The position numbers and the translations under genes were made by a program. DNA of 41,599 nucleotides, taken from positions 1-41,599 of the forward strand of contig PLBW01000064.1 of NCBI GenBank assembly GCA_003135475.1. The letters run 5' to 3'. Below the pieces are notes generated by a model. It was not told the DNA's origin, searched no databases, and was given only the letters and a program-made list of their open reading frames with translations. This stretch comes from Acidobacteriaceae bacterium (GTDB lineage: Bacteria; Acidobacteriota; Terriglobia; Terriglobales; Acidobacteriaceae). Shown here piece after piece: positions 33,099-40,781 of this stretch (its first letter is position 1; each line of letters opens with the position of its first letter).

Positions 33099-33600
33099 GA
33101 AGTCCTCCATCGTCGAACCAGCGCCTCAGGATGTTCTTGATCCGGTGAACTTTCATCCCAATGTTTGCCGGCGATAGCCCGGTGATTTCACTAATCGAAT
33201 TAGCGTCCATCCCCTCGAGATAGGAAACGATAATCTGACGGTCGAGCGGTTTCAGGCGTTGGATCAGCGTTGAGAGACGCTCCAGCGCCTGGGTCTGGCT
33301 GGCGGCGAGTTCATGATCGCCGCCAGACATAGCCTCGACGTTCTCGATGCTTACCAGTTTGTTCCTGACCCTGCTCTGCCGGATCACGTGCCCGGTGGCC
33401 ACGTTGTGCGCGACACGGTACACCCACGTCCGCATCGAACATCGCTGGTCGAAAGACGCGAAGCTGCGCCAAAGATGGAGATGAATCTCCTGGAGCAGGT
33501 CACGGCGCGTGTCGGGATCAAGCTCATACGCTCGCGCCAGCCGGTCGAGTGCAGAACCGTAGGTGTCCGCCGCCTGTTCATACAGCGAATCCTGGCTCAC
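33088..33600 (-). CDS. ECF-family RNA polymerase sigma factor
   Basis: This is a sigma-70 factor of the extracytoplasmic-function type, about 170 residues. Sigma-2 is seen in TRRDLLQEIHLHLWRSFASFD with CSMRTWVYRVAHNVATGHV, the core- and -10-binding region. Sigma-4 is seen in LKPLDRQIIVSYLEGMDANSISEITGLSPANIGMKVHRIKNIL, a helix-turn-helix for the -35 element. The frame is open to a GTG at 33669, but those first residues (RGPEPI twice) are translated from a tandem DNA repeat; I prefer a start near GTG 33600, without a strong ribosome-binding site. It sits directly upstream of the multihaem operon on the same strand and may control it. Confidence 0.85.
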   Translation of the reverse strand: MSQDSLYEQAADTYGSALDRLARAYELDPDTRRDLLQEIHLHLWRSFASFDQRCSMRTWVYRVAHNVATGHVIRQSRVRNKLVSIENVEAMSGGDHELAASQTQALERLSTLIQRLKPLDRQIIVSYLEGMDANSISEITGLSPANIGMKVHRIKNILRRWFDDGGLHAK

Positions 33601-33613
33601 GCCTTCAACCGGT

Positions 33614-33685
33614 ATGGGTTCAGGCCCTCGCACAGTAGGGTAGTCGCTAATGGGTTCAGGCCCTCTCACAGATAAGGTAGTCGTT
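33614..33685. repeat. Tandem duplication of a ~36-bp unit
   Basis: Two copies of ATGGGTTCAGGCCCTC followed by CACAG and GGTAGTCG, at 33614 and 33650, differ by a few bases. They lie over the apparent N-terminus of the sigma-factor reading frame and probably form its untranslated leader. Confidence 0.8.
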
Positions 33686-33981
33686 GACCATTGAGCTTTC
33701 TAACAGATCTAGCCAAATATATTTGAAATTTCCCAGCTAACCCGTTTGTCCCAGTCTCTTGGCGGCCTGCCCGAGGATGATCCGGTCCCAGACCGACCCA
33801 TGATTGAGCAGCTGGCCAAATGCGCGCTTTCATCACAGAAATGGGTGATATGCCTCACTCAAGCGGCGGACATTGAAGTGTTCCTTGTCGCGCAATCGCC
33901 TAAATCGCAATAACTTACGCGTTTATGGCGGGATGGCTTCCGACGTGCACTTTAATCAGTTGCTCACGGGAAGGAGCACGC
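33686..33981. other. Divergent promoter region between sigma factor and resB
   Basis: It must contain the promoters for both directions. An AT-rich stretch lies at 33705-33730. A small open frame (TTG 33746 to 33913, about 55 codons) exists on the plus strand, without a ribosome-binding site; I do not call it a gene. Confidence 0.4.
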
Positions 33982-35457
33982 ATGGCCTTCAGCCTTTCAT
34001 CGATTCCAAAACGCATTCATAAGACCTTCGCTAATTTGCGGACAGGCATCGTCCTGCTGATTCTGGTTGTGATCGCCTCTGCCATGGGGACATTCGTTCT
34101 GCAGCGTCCCGCCACCGACGCGGACAGACTCGCCCAAGCTTACTCGCCCAACACACTGCGCTGGCTCGATCGCTTCATGCTCACCGACGTGTTCCATTCG
34201 TGGTGGTTTCTCACTCTGCTGGGATTGGTGAGTTTGAGCATCGTGCTGGTGTCCCTTGATCGCTTTCCTAATGCATGGCGCTTTTACGCCAGGCCATACC
34301 GCAAGACGGACTGGCACTTTCGCGCAGCACTTCCCCACAAAGTTGAGCTGCCCATCAAGAACGCCGAAGACGGACTGAACGCCGCCGAGCGCGCACTCAA
34401 GAAGCTGGGCTGGCCGGTCGAGCGCGTCGCCTACAAAAACGAACCCTCCTTATATTCCGAGCGGCATCGCTTCTCGGTAATGGCGGTGTACATCGTCCAC
34501 GCCAGCCTGCTTCTGATCTTCGCCGGCGGCATCATTGATGGGGCCTTCGGGTATAGCGGCTTTCTGGCGCTGCACAAGGGTCAAACCGGCAACGTCATCG
34601 AGCTGCGGAGCGGTGGCAAGAAACAGCTTCCCTTCGCGGTGAAGTGTTACGCCGCCGGACAAGACAACTATGCTGACGGTTCTCCTAAGAAGTGGTGGTC
34701 GAAACTGGCCGTCGTGCAGGACGGAAAAGAGATCGAGTCAAAAGAAATTGTGGTGAACGATCCCCTGGTTTATCGGGGATTGCGCTTCTACCAGTCCAGT
34801 TACTGGCTGGACAACCACACGGTGGACTCGCTGCAAATCGCGTGGGTGGCAAAAAACGGCAAGGAAACGCCTCTCCAGTTGCACATGAACCAGCCTGTCG
34901 CGTTGGATAGCGACGCCACCGTTTCCCTGGTGGACTACATTCCGGACGCATTCGTTCGCGATGGCCAGGTCTTCAAGAAGTCCGACGACATTGAGAATCT
35001 GGCGTTCGGGCTGGAAGTAAAAAATCGCGCCACCGCCGAGGTCAGCAAGGTCTGGCTGTTGCCGGCACAAGGCATCGTCCTCGGTGGAGAGAACCTGAAC
35101 TACCAATTCAAGAATCCGACCGGCGCCCAGGACATCGCTTTGGCGGCGGTTACCGGCCTGGAAGTCTCACATGAGCCCGGACAGTGGCTGGTGTGGGGCG
35201 GCGTGCTGTTGATGTGCGCCGGACTGGGGGTTGCGTTCTACATGGTGCATATGCGGCTGTGGATCGTGGCCATTCCCGACGCCAAGGGCAAGCTGGTGTT
35301 GTGGGTCGGCGGTCAAGCCAACAAGAACCGCGACCGCTTCGAACAGAAGTTCAATGACGTGGTCGAGGGTATCCGGAGCGAACTGGAACGCGAGTCGCTT
35401 ACATCGCGGCCTGCTCGCAAGGAACAACCGGAACTAACACTGGCTGGCGTGAAGTAA
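33982..35457 (+). CDS. resB: ResB/Ccs1 cytochrome c biogenesis protein
   Basis: This is a 491-residue membrane protein, one half of the System II cytochrome c synthase that exports haem and joins it to CXXCH motifs outside the membrane. It has ResB features: a membrane helix at LRTGIVLLILVVIASAMGT, a second at WWFLTLLGLVSLSIVLVSLDRF, a third at VMAVYIVHASLLLIFAGG with the conserved His, then a large external domain with GLRFYQSSYW, and a last helix at about 410-435. The start ATG 33982 has GGGAAGGAG upstream; the frame extends further but without such a site. It is followed by ccsA after a 190-bp gap holding a REP-type element. It fits the 32 haems encoded just upstream on the other strand. 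Confidence 0.9.
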   Translation: MAFSLSSIPKRIHKTFANLRTGIVLLILVVIASAMGTFVLQRPATDADRLAQAYSPNTLRWLDRFMLTDVFHSWWFLTLLGLVSLSIVLVSLDRFPNAWRFYARPYRKTDWHFRAALPHKVELPIKNAEDGLNAAERALKKLGWPVERVAYKNEPSLYSERHRFSVMAVYIVHASLLLIFAGGIIDGAFGYSGFLALHKGQTGNVIELRSGGKKQLPFAVKCYAAGQDNYADGSPKKWWSKLAVVQDGKEIESKEIVVNDPLVYRGLRFYQSSYWLDNHTVDSLQIAWVAKNGKETPLQLHMNQPVALDSDATVSLVDYIPDAFVRDGQVFKKSDDIENLAFGLEVKNRATAEVSKVWLLPAQGIVLGGENLNYQFKNPTGAQDIALAAVTGLEVSHEPGQWLVWGGVLLMCAGLGVAFYMVHMRLWIVAIPDAKGKLVLWVGGQANKNRDRFEQKFNDVVEGIRSELERESLTSRPARKEQPELTLAGVK

Positions 35458-35462
35458 GAGTT

Positions 35463-35605
35463 CGGGTAGTGCGGCGCTTCAGCGCCGCGTCCGGGCAGAA
35501 ATTTGAATTGAAAGCCGGGCTTTAGCCCGGCGGCATCGGACAGGGGCTAAAGCCCCGGATCATTAGCAACAGGGTTGACGCGGGCCTGAAGGCCCGCACT
35601 ACCCG
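35463..35605. repeat. Mirror-symmetric REP/BIME-like element with four hairpins
   Basis: A 143-bp element is bounded by perfect 12-bp inverted repeats (CGGGTAGTGCGG / CCGCACTACCCG). Inside are four hairpins: GCGGCGC-TTCA-GCGCCGC (35471-35488), GCCGGGC-TTTA-GCCCGGC (35514-35531), GGGGC-TAAA-GCCCC (35543-35556) and GCGGGCC-TGAA-GGCCCGC (35580-35597). The loops of 1/4 and 2/3 are reverse complements, so the unit is palindromic overall. It separates resB from ccsA. Confidence 0.9.
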
Positions 35606-35648
35606 GACTTGCGAAAAATCAATTAGTGCGGAAGACGGAGGAAAGAAG

Positions 35649-37067
35649 ATGGCAACCCGCGCACGGGTCGTACGAATGGAACCACCGGCCGCAACCGGCG
35701 GCAACGCCCTGCTGGTCCTGGTTGGACTGTCAGTGGTTTTTCTGCTGATCGTGGCCTTGCTGGGCGTGGCCAAATCTGGCGGCAGCCTGATCAGCGAAAG
35801 CAATTTTCTATATGTTGCGCTGATCTTCTACGCCGGCGCCGGCTCGTTGTACATGGGATTTGGAGTCACCGGAACGCCGCGTTACGTGAGATATGCCTCG
35901 GTGGCAACCTCGATCGGCCTGGTGGCTAATACGCTGGCCGTGGCGCACCGCTGGTATCTCTCCGGGCGCCCGCCCTTCGCCAGCATCTACGAGATGCTGT
36001 TGAGCTTTGTTTGGGCGGTGGCCGCCATGACCCTGATTGCCGAGAAGAAGTTCGGCGTCAAGATCATTGGCAGCATCACCATGCCCCTGGCGGTAGTTTG
36101 CGTCATCCTAATGCAGTTGCTGCCTTCCGAAGTGCGGCCGCTGGTGCCAGCGCTGCAATCCACCTGGCTGCATGTCCATGTCACGCTGGCGATGTTGAGT
36201 TATGCCGCCTGCGCCTTGAGTTGCGCACTGGCCATGATGTTCCTCATCCAGGACGGCTTCCAGACCGAAACTTTCCTCGCCTGGACGAGCGCGATGGTCA
36301 GCGCCATCTACATCGCCATCGTTGCCACTCGCTTCGAGAAGTGGGGCGGCTTGTCGGTCACCGGATGGAATGCCCAAACCAAGTCCGACATTTTTCTGGG
36401 CCAGGGCATGCGCCTGTTCGTCACCGTACCCGACCTGGGTTGGCTGTTTGTGATTGCGGCCTTAGCTGCAATCGTTCCTCTTCTTCTATATTTCGCGGGT
36501 CGCGTGCGGAACGATGGATCATTCTACGGGACCGCCAACAAGGCGGTATTTATCAGCATTCTCCTGCAGCTGGTGGTGGTGGCTGCTTTCGTTCTTCGCG
36601 TCCGCGATGCGGCTTACCCGTCACCCGACCAGGATGGACTCTTCCCGACCAGTCTGGCTGCCAGCCCGTTCCTACTGGGGGGCATGGTGACGGGTATTTT
36701 TGCTTCTTTGTTGTACCTGATGCTGCTGTGGCGGCGCGCCGACCTCCAGGGTCTGCTGCCCTCGGCCGACACGCTCGATCGCGTCACCTACAAGACCATC
36801 GGCATCGCCTTCCCGCTGCTGACCGGCATGATCGCCGCCGGCGCGTACTGGGCGAACCGCACCTGGGGCTCGTATTGGAGTTGGGACCCGAAAGAAACCT
36901 GGGCCGCCATTACCTGGCTGGTTTACGCGGGTTATTTACATATGCGAATCACGCGGGGATGGCGCGGGCGTAGGGCCGCGTACTTCGCCATTCTGGGCTT
37001 CGGGGTCGTGATCTTCACTTTCCTCGGCGTCACGTATCTGCTTCCCGGCTTACATGCGTACGCATGA
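35649..37067 (+). CDS. ccsA: CcsA/ResC cytochrome c synthase subunit
   Basis: This is a 472-residue polytopic membrane protein of the CcmC/CcmF/CcsA haem-handling family, the second half of System II cytochrome c synthase. The WWD signature is present as [13 protein letters not shown] (406-418), flanked by histidine-bearing segments ([21 protein letters not shown] before, [13 protein letters not shown] in the middle), which ligate haem at the outer face. There are about ten hydrophobic helices. ATG 35649 has GGAGG upstream. Its length is longer than many CcsA proteins because of an N-terminal addition with two helices. With ResB it would mature the multihaem cytochromes of the neighbouring cluster. 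Confidence 0.92.
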   Translation: MATRARVVRMEPPAATGGNALLVLVGLSVVFLLIVALLGVAKSGGSLISESNFLYVALIFYAGAGSLYMGFGVTGTPRYVRYASVATSIGLVANTLAVAHRWYLSGRPPFASIYEMLLSFVWAVAAMTLIAEKKFGVKIIGSITMPLAVVCVILMQLLPSEVRPLVPALQSTWLHVHVTLAMLSYAACALSCALAMMFLIQDGFQTETFLAWTSAMVSAIYIAIVATRFEKWGGLSVTGWNAQTKSDIFLGQGMRLFVTVPDLGWLFVIAALAAIVPLLLYFAGRVRNDGSFYGTANKAVFISILLQLVVVAAFVLRVRDAAYPSPDQDGLFPTSLAASPFLLGGMVTGIFASLLYLMLLWRRADLQGLLPSADTLDRVTYKTIGIAFPLLTGMIAAGAYWANRTWGSYWSWDPKETWAAITWLVYAGYLHMRITRGWRGRRAAYFAILGFGVVIFTFLGVTYLLPGLHAYA

Positions 37068-37206
37068 GGAACAGGGCTGGCCGATCCGGTTCTGAGGATG
37101 GATTAGGCCCCAAGATTCAGCGCCGATCCCCCAGCCCTGAAATTTGATTCATCAAGGAGCCGAGCAGTAGCCTTAAAGGAGTAGCCTTACAGCAGTTGTC
37201 TTCCAG

Positions 37207-38355
37207 ATGTCAGTCTCATCTCCATTCCGACTCTATGATGCCGATCCCCCGGCGCGAGCTGAGACTCCGCCTTGGGAGCAGCCGCCGGTGGCGCGTAAGC
37301 GCCATCTCAACTGGGCGCTCAAAGCGGTATTGCCAATCGCGGCGGTGTTACTGAACGGCCTGCTGCTGTTTGTGCTGGTTTCTTTGTCGCTCGGCGAAGG
37401 AGAACGGCACGTCATCCTCGCCGTCGCCGCCGCTGGCGCGTTACTCATTTGCGTCGCGGTCATCATGGTGCTGGCGGTTTCCGTCCGCCGTCCCATGTTG
37501 GAGTTGCAGGACAAGATCGCGCGGGTCCGGCTGGGCGACATGGATGTCGCTGTCAGCTTTGCCTCGCGTAACGACGAGATTGGCGACCTGGGCCGCGACT
37601 TCAATGACATGGTGGCGCAACTGGAGGCCAGCCGCGAAGAGATACAGCGTCTGCATCAGACGCAAATGTCGCGCGCCGAACACTTCGCCACTCTGGGAGA
37701 ACTGGCGGCGGGACTTGCCCACGAAATCCGCAATCCTTTGGCCGGCATTGCCGGAGTGATCGAGATCATCGGCAGAGATCTGCCGCCCAACAGCCCGGCG
37801 CGTTCCGTCATCAAGGACGCCAAGGAAGAGGCGGTGCAGATCAATCGCATTCTCACCGAACTGCTGGAGATTGCCCGGCCCAAACCGTCGCAATTCCGCG
37901 TCGGCGATATGTGCAGCACGGTCGAGCACGCGGTCATGTTCGCGCGCCAGCAGGCTATCACCAAACGCATCATTGTCGAATTGGAAATCAAAGATGCGAT
38001 TCCGCCGGCCGAACACGACCCCAATCAAATCAACCAGGTGTTGCTGAACCTGTTGCTCAACGCCATTCAATCCATGGACAAGCCCGGTGTCATCCGCGTT
38101 TCCTTGGAGAGCGATGAGGACGACGTGCTCATCAGCGTCGCTGACGAAGGCAAGGGAATTCCGCCGGAACACCTGCCCAACATCTTTCGTCCCTTCTTCA
38201 CCACCAAGGGGCACGGCACCGGATTGGGACTCTCGCTCGCCCGTCGCATGGTGGAAGCGCACGGCGGCCACATCGACGTCAGCAGCGTGGTAGGCAAAGG
38301 GACCGAATTCCAGGTCCGATTACCGATTGCACCTCTCCAGGCGGAAGCCTCCTAA
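37207..38355 (+). CDS. Membrane sensor histidine kinase
   Basis: This is a 382-residue two-component kinase. A short cytoplasmic N-terminus is followed by two membrane helices (about 38-60 and 70-92) with almost no external loop, a HAMP linker (about 93-145, RNDEIGDLGRDFNDMVAQL), a HisKA domain with the phospho-acceptor His172 in AHEIRNPLAG, and a HATPase domain with the N-box (NLLLNAIQS, Asn285), DEGKGI (313-318) and GHGTGLGL (335-342). The tiny sensor loop suggests signals from within the membrane or cytoplasm. It lies 139 bp after ccsA, with a 9-bp direct repeat (GTAGCCTTA twice) upstream. No response regulator follows; an IS element is inserted 51 bp downstream. Confidence 0.93.
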   Translation: MSVSSPFRLYDADPPARAETPPWEQPPVARKRHLNWALKAVLPIAAVLLNGLLLFVLVSLSLGEGERHVILAVAAAGALLICVAVIMVLAVSVRRPMLELQDKIARVRLGDMDVAVSFASRNDEIGDLGRDFNDMVAQLEASREEIQRLHQTQMSRAEHFATLGELAAGLAHEIRNPLAGIAGVIEIIGRDLPPNSPARSVIKDAKEEAVQINRILTELLEIARPKPSQFRVGDMCSTVEHAVMFARQQAITKRIIVELEIKDAIPPAEHDPNQINQVLLNLLLNAIQSMDKPGVIRVSLESDEDDVLISVADEGKGIPPEHLPNIFRPFFTTKGHGTGLGLSLARRMVEAHGGHIDVSSVVGKGTEFQVRLPIAPLQAEAS

Positions 38356-38406
38356 AATAGAATTAGTGCGTTAGCCTGTCCAGATGCTCCATCCCTGGCT
38401 AATTTG

Positions 38407-38431
38407 GGCAATTATTACCTTGACTCGTCCA
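38407..38431 (+). repeat. Left terminal inverted repeat of the IS1595 element
   Basis: A 25-bp end, identical in reverse complement to 40676-40700. The transposase gene starts 36 bp further in. Confidence 0.9.
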
Positions 38432-38467
38432 CTGTTTTGAGCTATGATTTTGACAGTGAGGCGGTCG

Positions 38468-39427
38468 ATGAAAGAGCACAAAGAACCTGAGAGCCTGCAA
38501 GAAGCGATCATCTACTTTGCAGACCCTGACAATTGCATCCGCTACCTGTCCGTGCGGCGCTGGCCGGATGGCAAGGTCATCTGCCCGACTTGTGGCTCGG
38601 ATGGAGTGAGCGAGTTCAACAGCACTCGCCGCACTTGGCAGTGCGCTAGTCACCACACTAAGCGCGAATTTTCCATCAAGGTTGGCACGATCTTCGCGGA
38701 GTCTCCTATCGGCCTCGACAAGTGGCTCACTGCGATGTGGATGCTCACCAACTGCAAGAACGGTGTAAGCAGTTGCGAAATTGCGCGTGCTGTGAAGGTT
38801 AGCCAGAAGGCTGCTTGGTTCATGCTTCACCGCATCAGGCTTGCCGTGCAGGACGATTTCTTTGGCGGCAAGTTGGGCGGTGAAGTCGAAGTGGATGAGA
38901 CCTTCATCGGCGGAAAAGCTCGCAACATGCACTTGAGTGAACGCGAACGCCGCATCACTGGTACTGGCGGAAAAGGTAAAACCATTGTGTTCGGCGCACT
39001 GGAACGTGGCGGCAAGGTTCGAGCTGCTGTGGTTGAAACTCGGAAGAAAGCAGGGCTTCAGGCTTGCGTTAGAGAACATGTCGAAGCTGGTGCTGCGCTC
39101 TACTCCGACGCGCTGGCATCCTATGACGGATTGGCTCAGGAGTACGCCCACAAGGTTGTTGACCATGCCGAGAAATACGTTGACGGGCAGGTTCACACCA
39201 ATGGGCTGGAGAACTTCTGGAGTCTCCTGAAGCGCGGCATTGCTGGAACCTATGTAAGTGTGGAACCATTCCATCTGTTTCGCTACCTTGACGAGCAGAT
39301 GTTCCGCTATAACAACCGTGCCACGAAAGACAATCCGTTGACCGACGCTGATCGTTTCGATATGGCTGTGCGCCAGATCGTCGGCAAGCGCGTCACCTTT
39401 GCCGAGTTAACTGGCAAACCTAACTGA
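38468..39427 (+). CDS. IS1595-family (ISXO2-like) transposase
   Basis: This is a 319-residue transposase. It has an N-terminal zinc ribbon (CPTCGS ... WQCASHH), a helix-turn-helix region (SSCEIARAVKVSQKAAWFMLHRIR) and the ISXO2-like catalytic domain with VEVDETFIGGK (first Asp), YSDALASYDGL (second Asp) and NGLENFWSLLKRGIAGTY (third, Asn/Glu). ATG 38468 is preferred because GAGG lies seven bases upstream; an ATG at 38444 without a site is the alternative. It is full length for the family and shows no frameshift, so the element may be active. It is convergent with the passenger genes (16-bp gap). Confidence 0.93.
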   Translation: MKEHKEPESLQEAIIYFADPDNCIRYLSVRRWPDGKVICPTCGSDGVSEFNSTRRTWQCASHHTKREFSIKVGTIFAESPIGLDKWLTAMWMLTNCKNGVSSCEIARAVKVSQKAAWFMLHRIRLAVQDDFFGGKLGGEVEVDETFIGGKARNMHLSERERRITGTGGKGKTIVFGALERGGKVRAAVVETRKKAGLQACVREHVEAGAALYSDALASYDGLAQEYAHKVVDHAEKYVDGQVHTNGLENFWSLLKRGIAGTYVSVEPFHLFRYLDEQMFRYNNRATKDNPLTDADRFDMAVRQIVGKRVTFAELTGKPN

Positions 39428-39443
39428 CCAAGGACTGCGAAGT

Positions 39444-39608
39444 TCAAGCGCCAGAATCGCGGGAAGCGGACGAAGAAGCCTTTGCCCGCTTTTTTCTTGC
39501 CCTCTTCTGCTTATACTTTTGTTCTCTCGCTTTCAGTTCGTCGTAGGACACCGAGAGCACCTTCCGCACTACAGCGTCGAATTTTGCGGACTCTTCGCTC
39601 ATCTTCAT
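39444..39608 (-). CDS. Passenger gene: 54-residue basic protein
   Basis: This is a small protein starting at ATG 39608, which overlaps the preceding passenger stop by 4 bp (ATGA), evidence for a real coupled gene. The frame is open for 34 codons upstream but inside the other gene. It is helical and acidic at first (EESAKFDAVVRKVLSVSYDELKAREQKYK), then very basic (KQKRARKKRAK) with a Ser-rich tail. The FDAVVRKVLSVSYDELKARE part resembles short proteins found near mobile elements or toxin-antitoxin loci, but I cannot name a family. The function is unknown. Confidence 0.6.
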   Translation of the reverse strand: MKMSEESAKFDAVVRKVLSVSYDELKAREQKYKQKRARKKRAKASSSASRDSGA

Positions 39609-40024
39609 CGCCTGACCTTTGGCTGGGGCGGCGATATGAGTTCTGTCTGGATGCGGACAGACCACTCGACCCCTACTTTGTCGCACTCCGATTGGCGCAT
39701 AACCCGACAAAGCTCTTTCACTGCCAGGTGCATCTCGATATCCCCTAAGACGGCGTTATCGCCTTTCAACAAAACTGCGGCATGGGCTTCGCGGAGTGCG
39801 CGCTTTGCGTCTTGTCTCGCCCCTTGGTACTCGCGCTCCGATTCCCATACATTGATCTCCCTCACCGCATCGGAAGCGACGATCAATTTTGGTCTACACT
39901 CCGCGCTGATCGTGAGCTTGGGCGTGGGGCCGCTTGGTCGCAGCCTCGGGTCCATCTGTGTTTGAGCTAGTGCTGGCAACCCAACGAAAAGGAGTGCAAG
40001 TGTAAGCATGTTTTGCGTTTTCAT
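39605..40024 (-). CDS. Passenger gene: exported protein of unknown function
   Basis: This is a 139-residue protein with a signal peptide (MKTQNMLTLALLFVGLPALA, then QTQ). The mature part contains LTISAECRPKLIVASDAVREI, a charged helix (ESEREYQGARQDAKRALREAHAA) and a C-terminal strand region. AGAGGGCG precedes the ATG. The family is not recognised. It lies second in the three-gene passenger operon and overlaps the 54-residue gene. An exported protein as transposon cargo is odd and suggests a cell-envelope function. Confidence 0.6.
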   Translation of the reverse strand: MKTQNMLTLALLFVGLPALAQTQMDPRLRPSGPTPKLTISAECRPKLIVASDAVREINVWESEREYQGARQDAKRALREAHAAVLLKGDNAVLGDIEMHLAVKELCRVMRQSECDKVGVEWSVRIQTELISPPQPKVRR

Positions 40025-40122
40025 TTCGCCCTCTTGGGCCGCTTAGGTTTCGGGAGCAGCTTTCCCGTTACAACGCCTTTGGCTTTTCCTGTGTTTCTTC
40101 TCAACATTTCAGATGACCTCCG

Positions 40123-40659
40123 CTATAGATACCTCTCCGGTTTGTCAGCGATGGCTCGCAAGTTAGCCATCTTACGATTTAATAGCACGTAGAAGCGGTG
40201 CACATGGGGATGGACATCTGAGTAATCTGCTGATGTGACAGTCGAGTCATCCATAAAGACGCCCGTTGCTGTGGCTGGGAACTCTCTCAACTTATTGCCA
40301 GCCTGCAAAACCCAAACTTTGACAGACTCACACCACTTCAAATGCTCTTCCCGTGCCTTGTTTAGGTCAGGTTCGTGTGCCCACTTCGAGGGGGCTGCAC
40401 TCATCAACTCCAGAGCCGCGCCCATTAAGAGAAAAATTGTGTCTGACCGTTGCTTTACTTGGCGTGCTCGCCTGTTGGCTTTTATCTTTCCCCAGACAGT
40501 CTCCCAGACTTCATAGCCAACGAGAAGGAGGATCAGCAACTCCATGACCCACATCGAAATCTCGTATCGACCGTAGGTCTCAGACAACATACGTCTCCTG
40601 TGATCTAGCAGAATAAGTGCCAGCACAGCGAGGTAAAGCACTCTCCGCCTTGGGGTCAT
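40123..40659 (-). CDS. Passenger gene: membrane protein of unknown function
   Basis: This is a 178-residue protein with two membrane helices (about 7-19 and 36-52) in an N-in hairpin, then a cytoplasmic domain of about 120 residues beginning KIKANRRARQVKQRSDTIFLLMG and ending with DVHPHVHRFYVLLNRKMANLRAIADKPERYL. The pattern of two helices followed by a helical soluble domain recalls small membrane effectors, but no family was recognised. ATG 40659 is only 16 bp inside the right inverted repeat, so its promoter must lie in or beyond the element end. Confidence 0.6.
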   Translation of the reverse strand: MTPRRRVLYLAVLALILLDHRRRMLSETYGRYEISMWVMELLILLLVGYEVWETVWGKIKANRRARQVKQRSDTIFLLMGAALELMSAAPSKWAHEPDLNKAREEHLKWCESVKVWVLQAGNKLREFPATATGVFMDDSTVTSADYSDVHPHVHRFYVLLNRKMANLRAIADKPERYL

Positions 40660-40675
40660 CGTATGCCCCCAAGAC

Positions 40676-40700
40676 TGGACGAGTCAAGGTAATAATTGCC
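40676..40700 (-). repeat. Right terminal inverted repeat of the IS1595 element
   Basis: A 25-bp end, the exact reverse complement of 38407-38431, followed by the CTAATTTG target duplication. Confidence 0.9.
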
Positions 40701-40735
40701 CTAATTTGGACAATAGTGTCGGCACACAAAGGAAA

Positions 40736-40761
40736 GCCGGAGCCAGTTGGCTCCGGCTTTT
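40736..40761. terminator. Rho-independent terminator, probably bidirectional
   Basis: GCCGGAGCC-AGTT-GGCTCCGGC forms a 9-bp GC-rich stem (40736-40757) followed by TTTT on the plus strand and TTTCCTTT on the minus strand. It lies 20 bases past the PEP-CTERM stop and would also have ended the kinase transcript before the IS insertion. Confidence 0.8.
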
Positions 40762-40781
40762 CGAATTAGGAGGGTTGGAGT

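Larger units (their letters stand above)
38407..40700. mobile_element. IS1595-family transposon with three passenger genes
   Basis: This is a complete 2294-bp element. The ends are perfect 25-bp inverted repeats starting GGCAATTATTACCTTGACTC (38407-38431 and 40676-40700), flanked by the 8-bp direct repeat CTAATTTG (38399-38406 and 40701-40708), the target duplication size expected for IS1595. It contains the transposase on the plus strand and three minus-strand genes of unknown function. Intact ends and target duplication suggest a recent insertion between the kinase and the PEP-CTERM gene. Confidence 0.92.

Noticed and set aside
33746-33913. Small plus-strand open frame (about 55 codons) upstream of resB
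   Set aside because: TTG start, no ribosome-binding site and no recognisable product; it lies in the divergent promoter region.
35463-35605. CRISPR-like array of short palindromes
   Set aside because: The four hairpins differ in sequence and spacing and are mirror-symmetric, which fits a REP-type element, not repeats with spacers. No cas genes are present.
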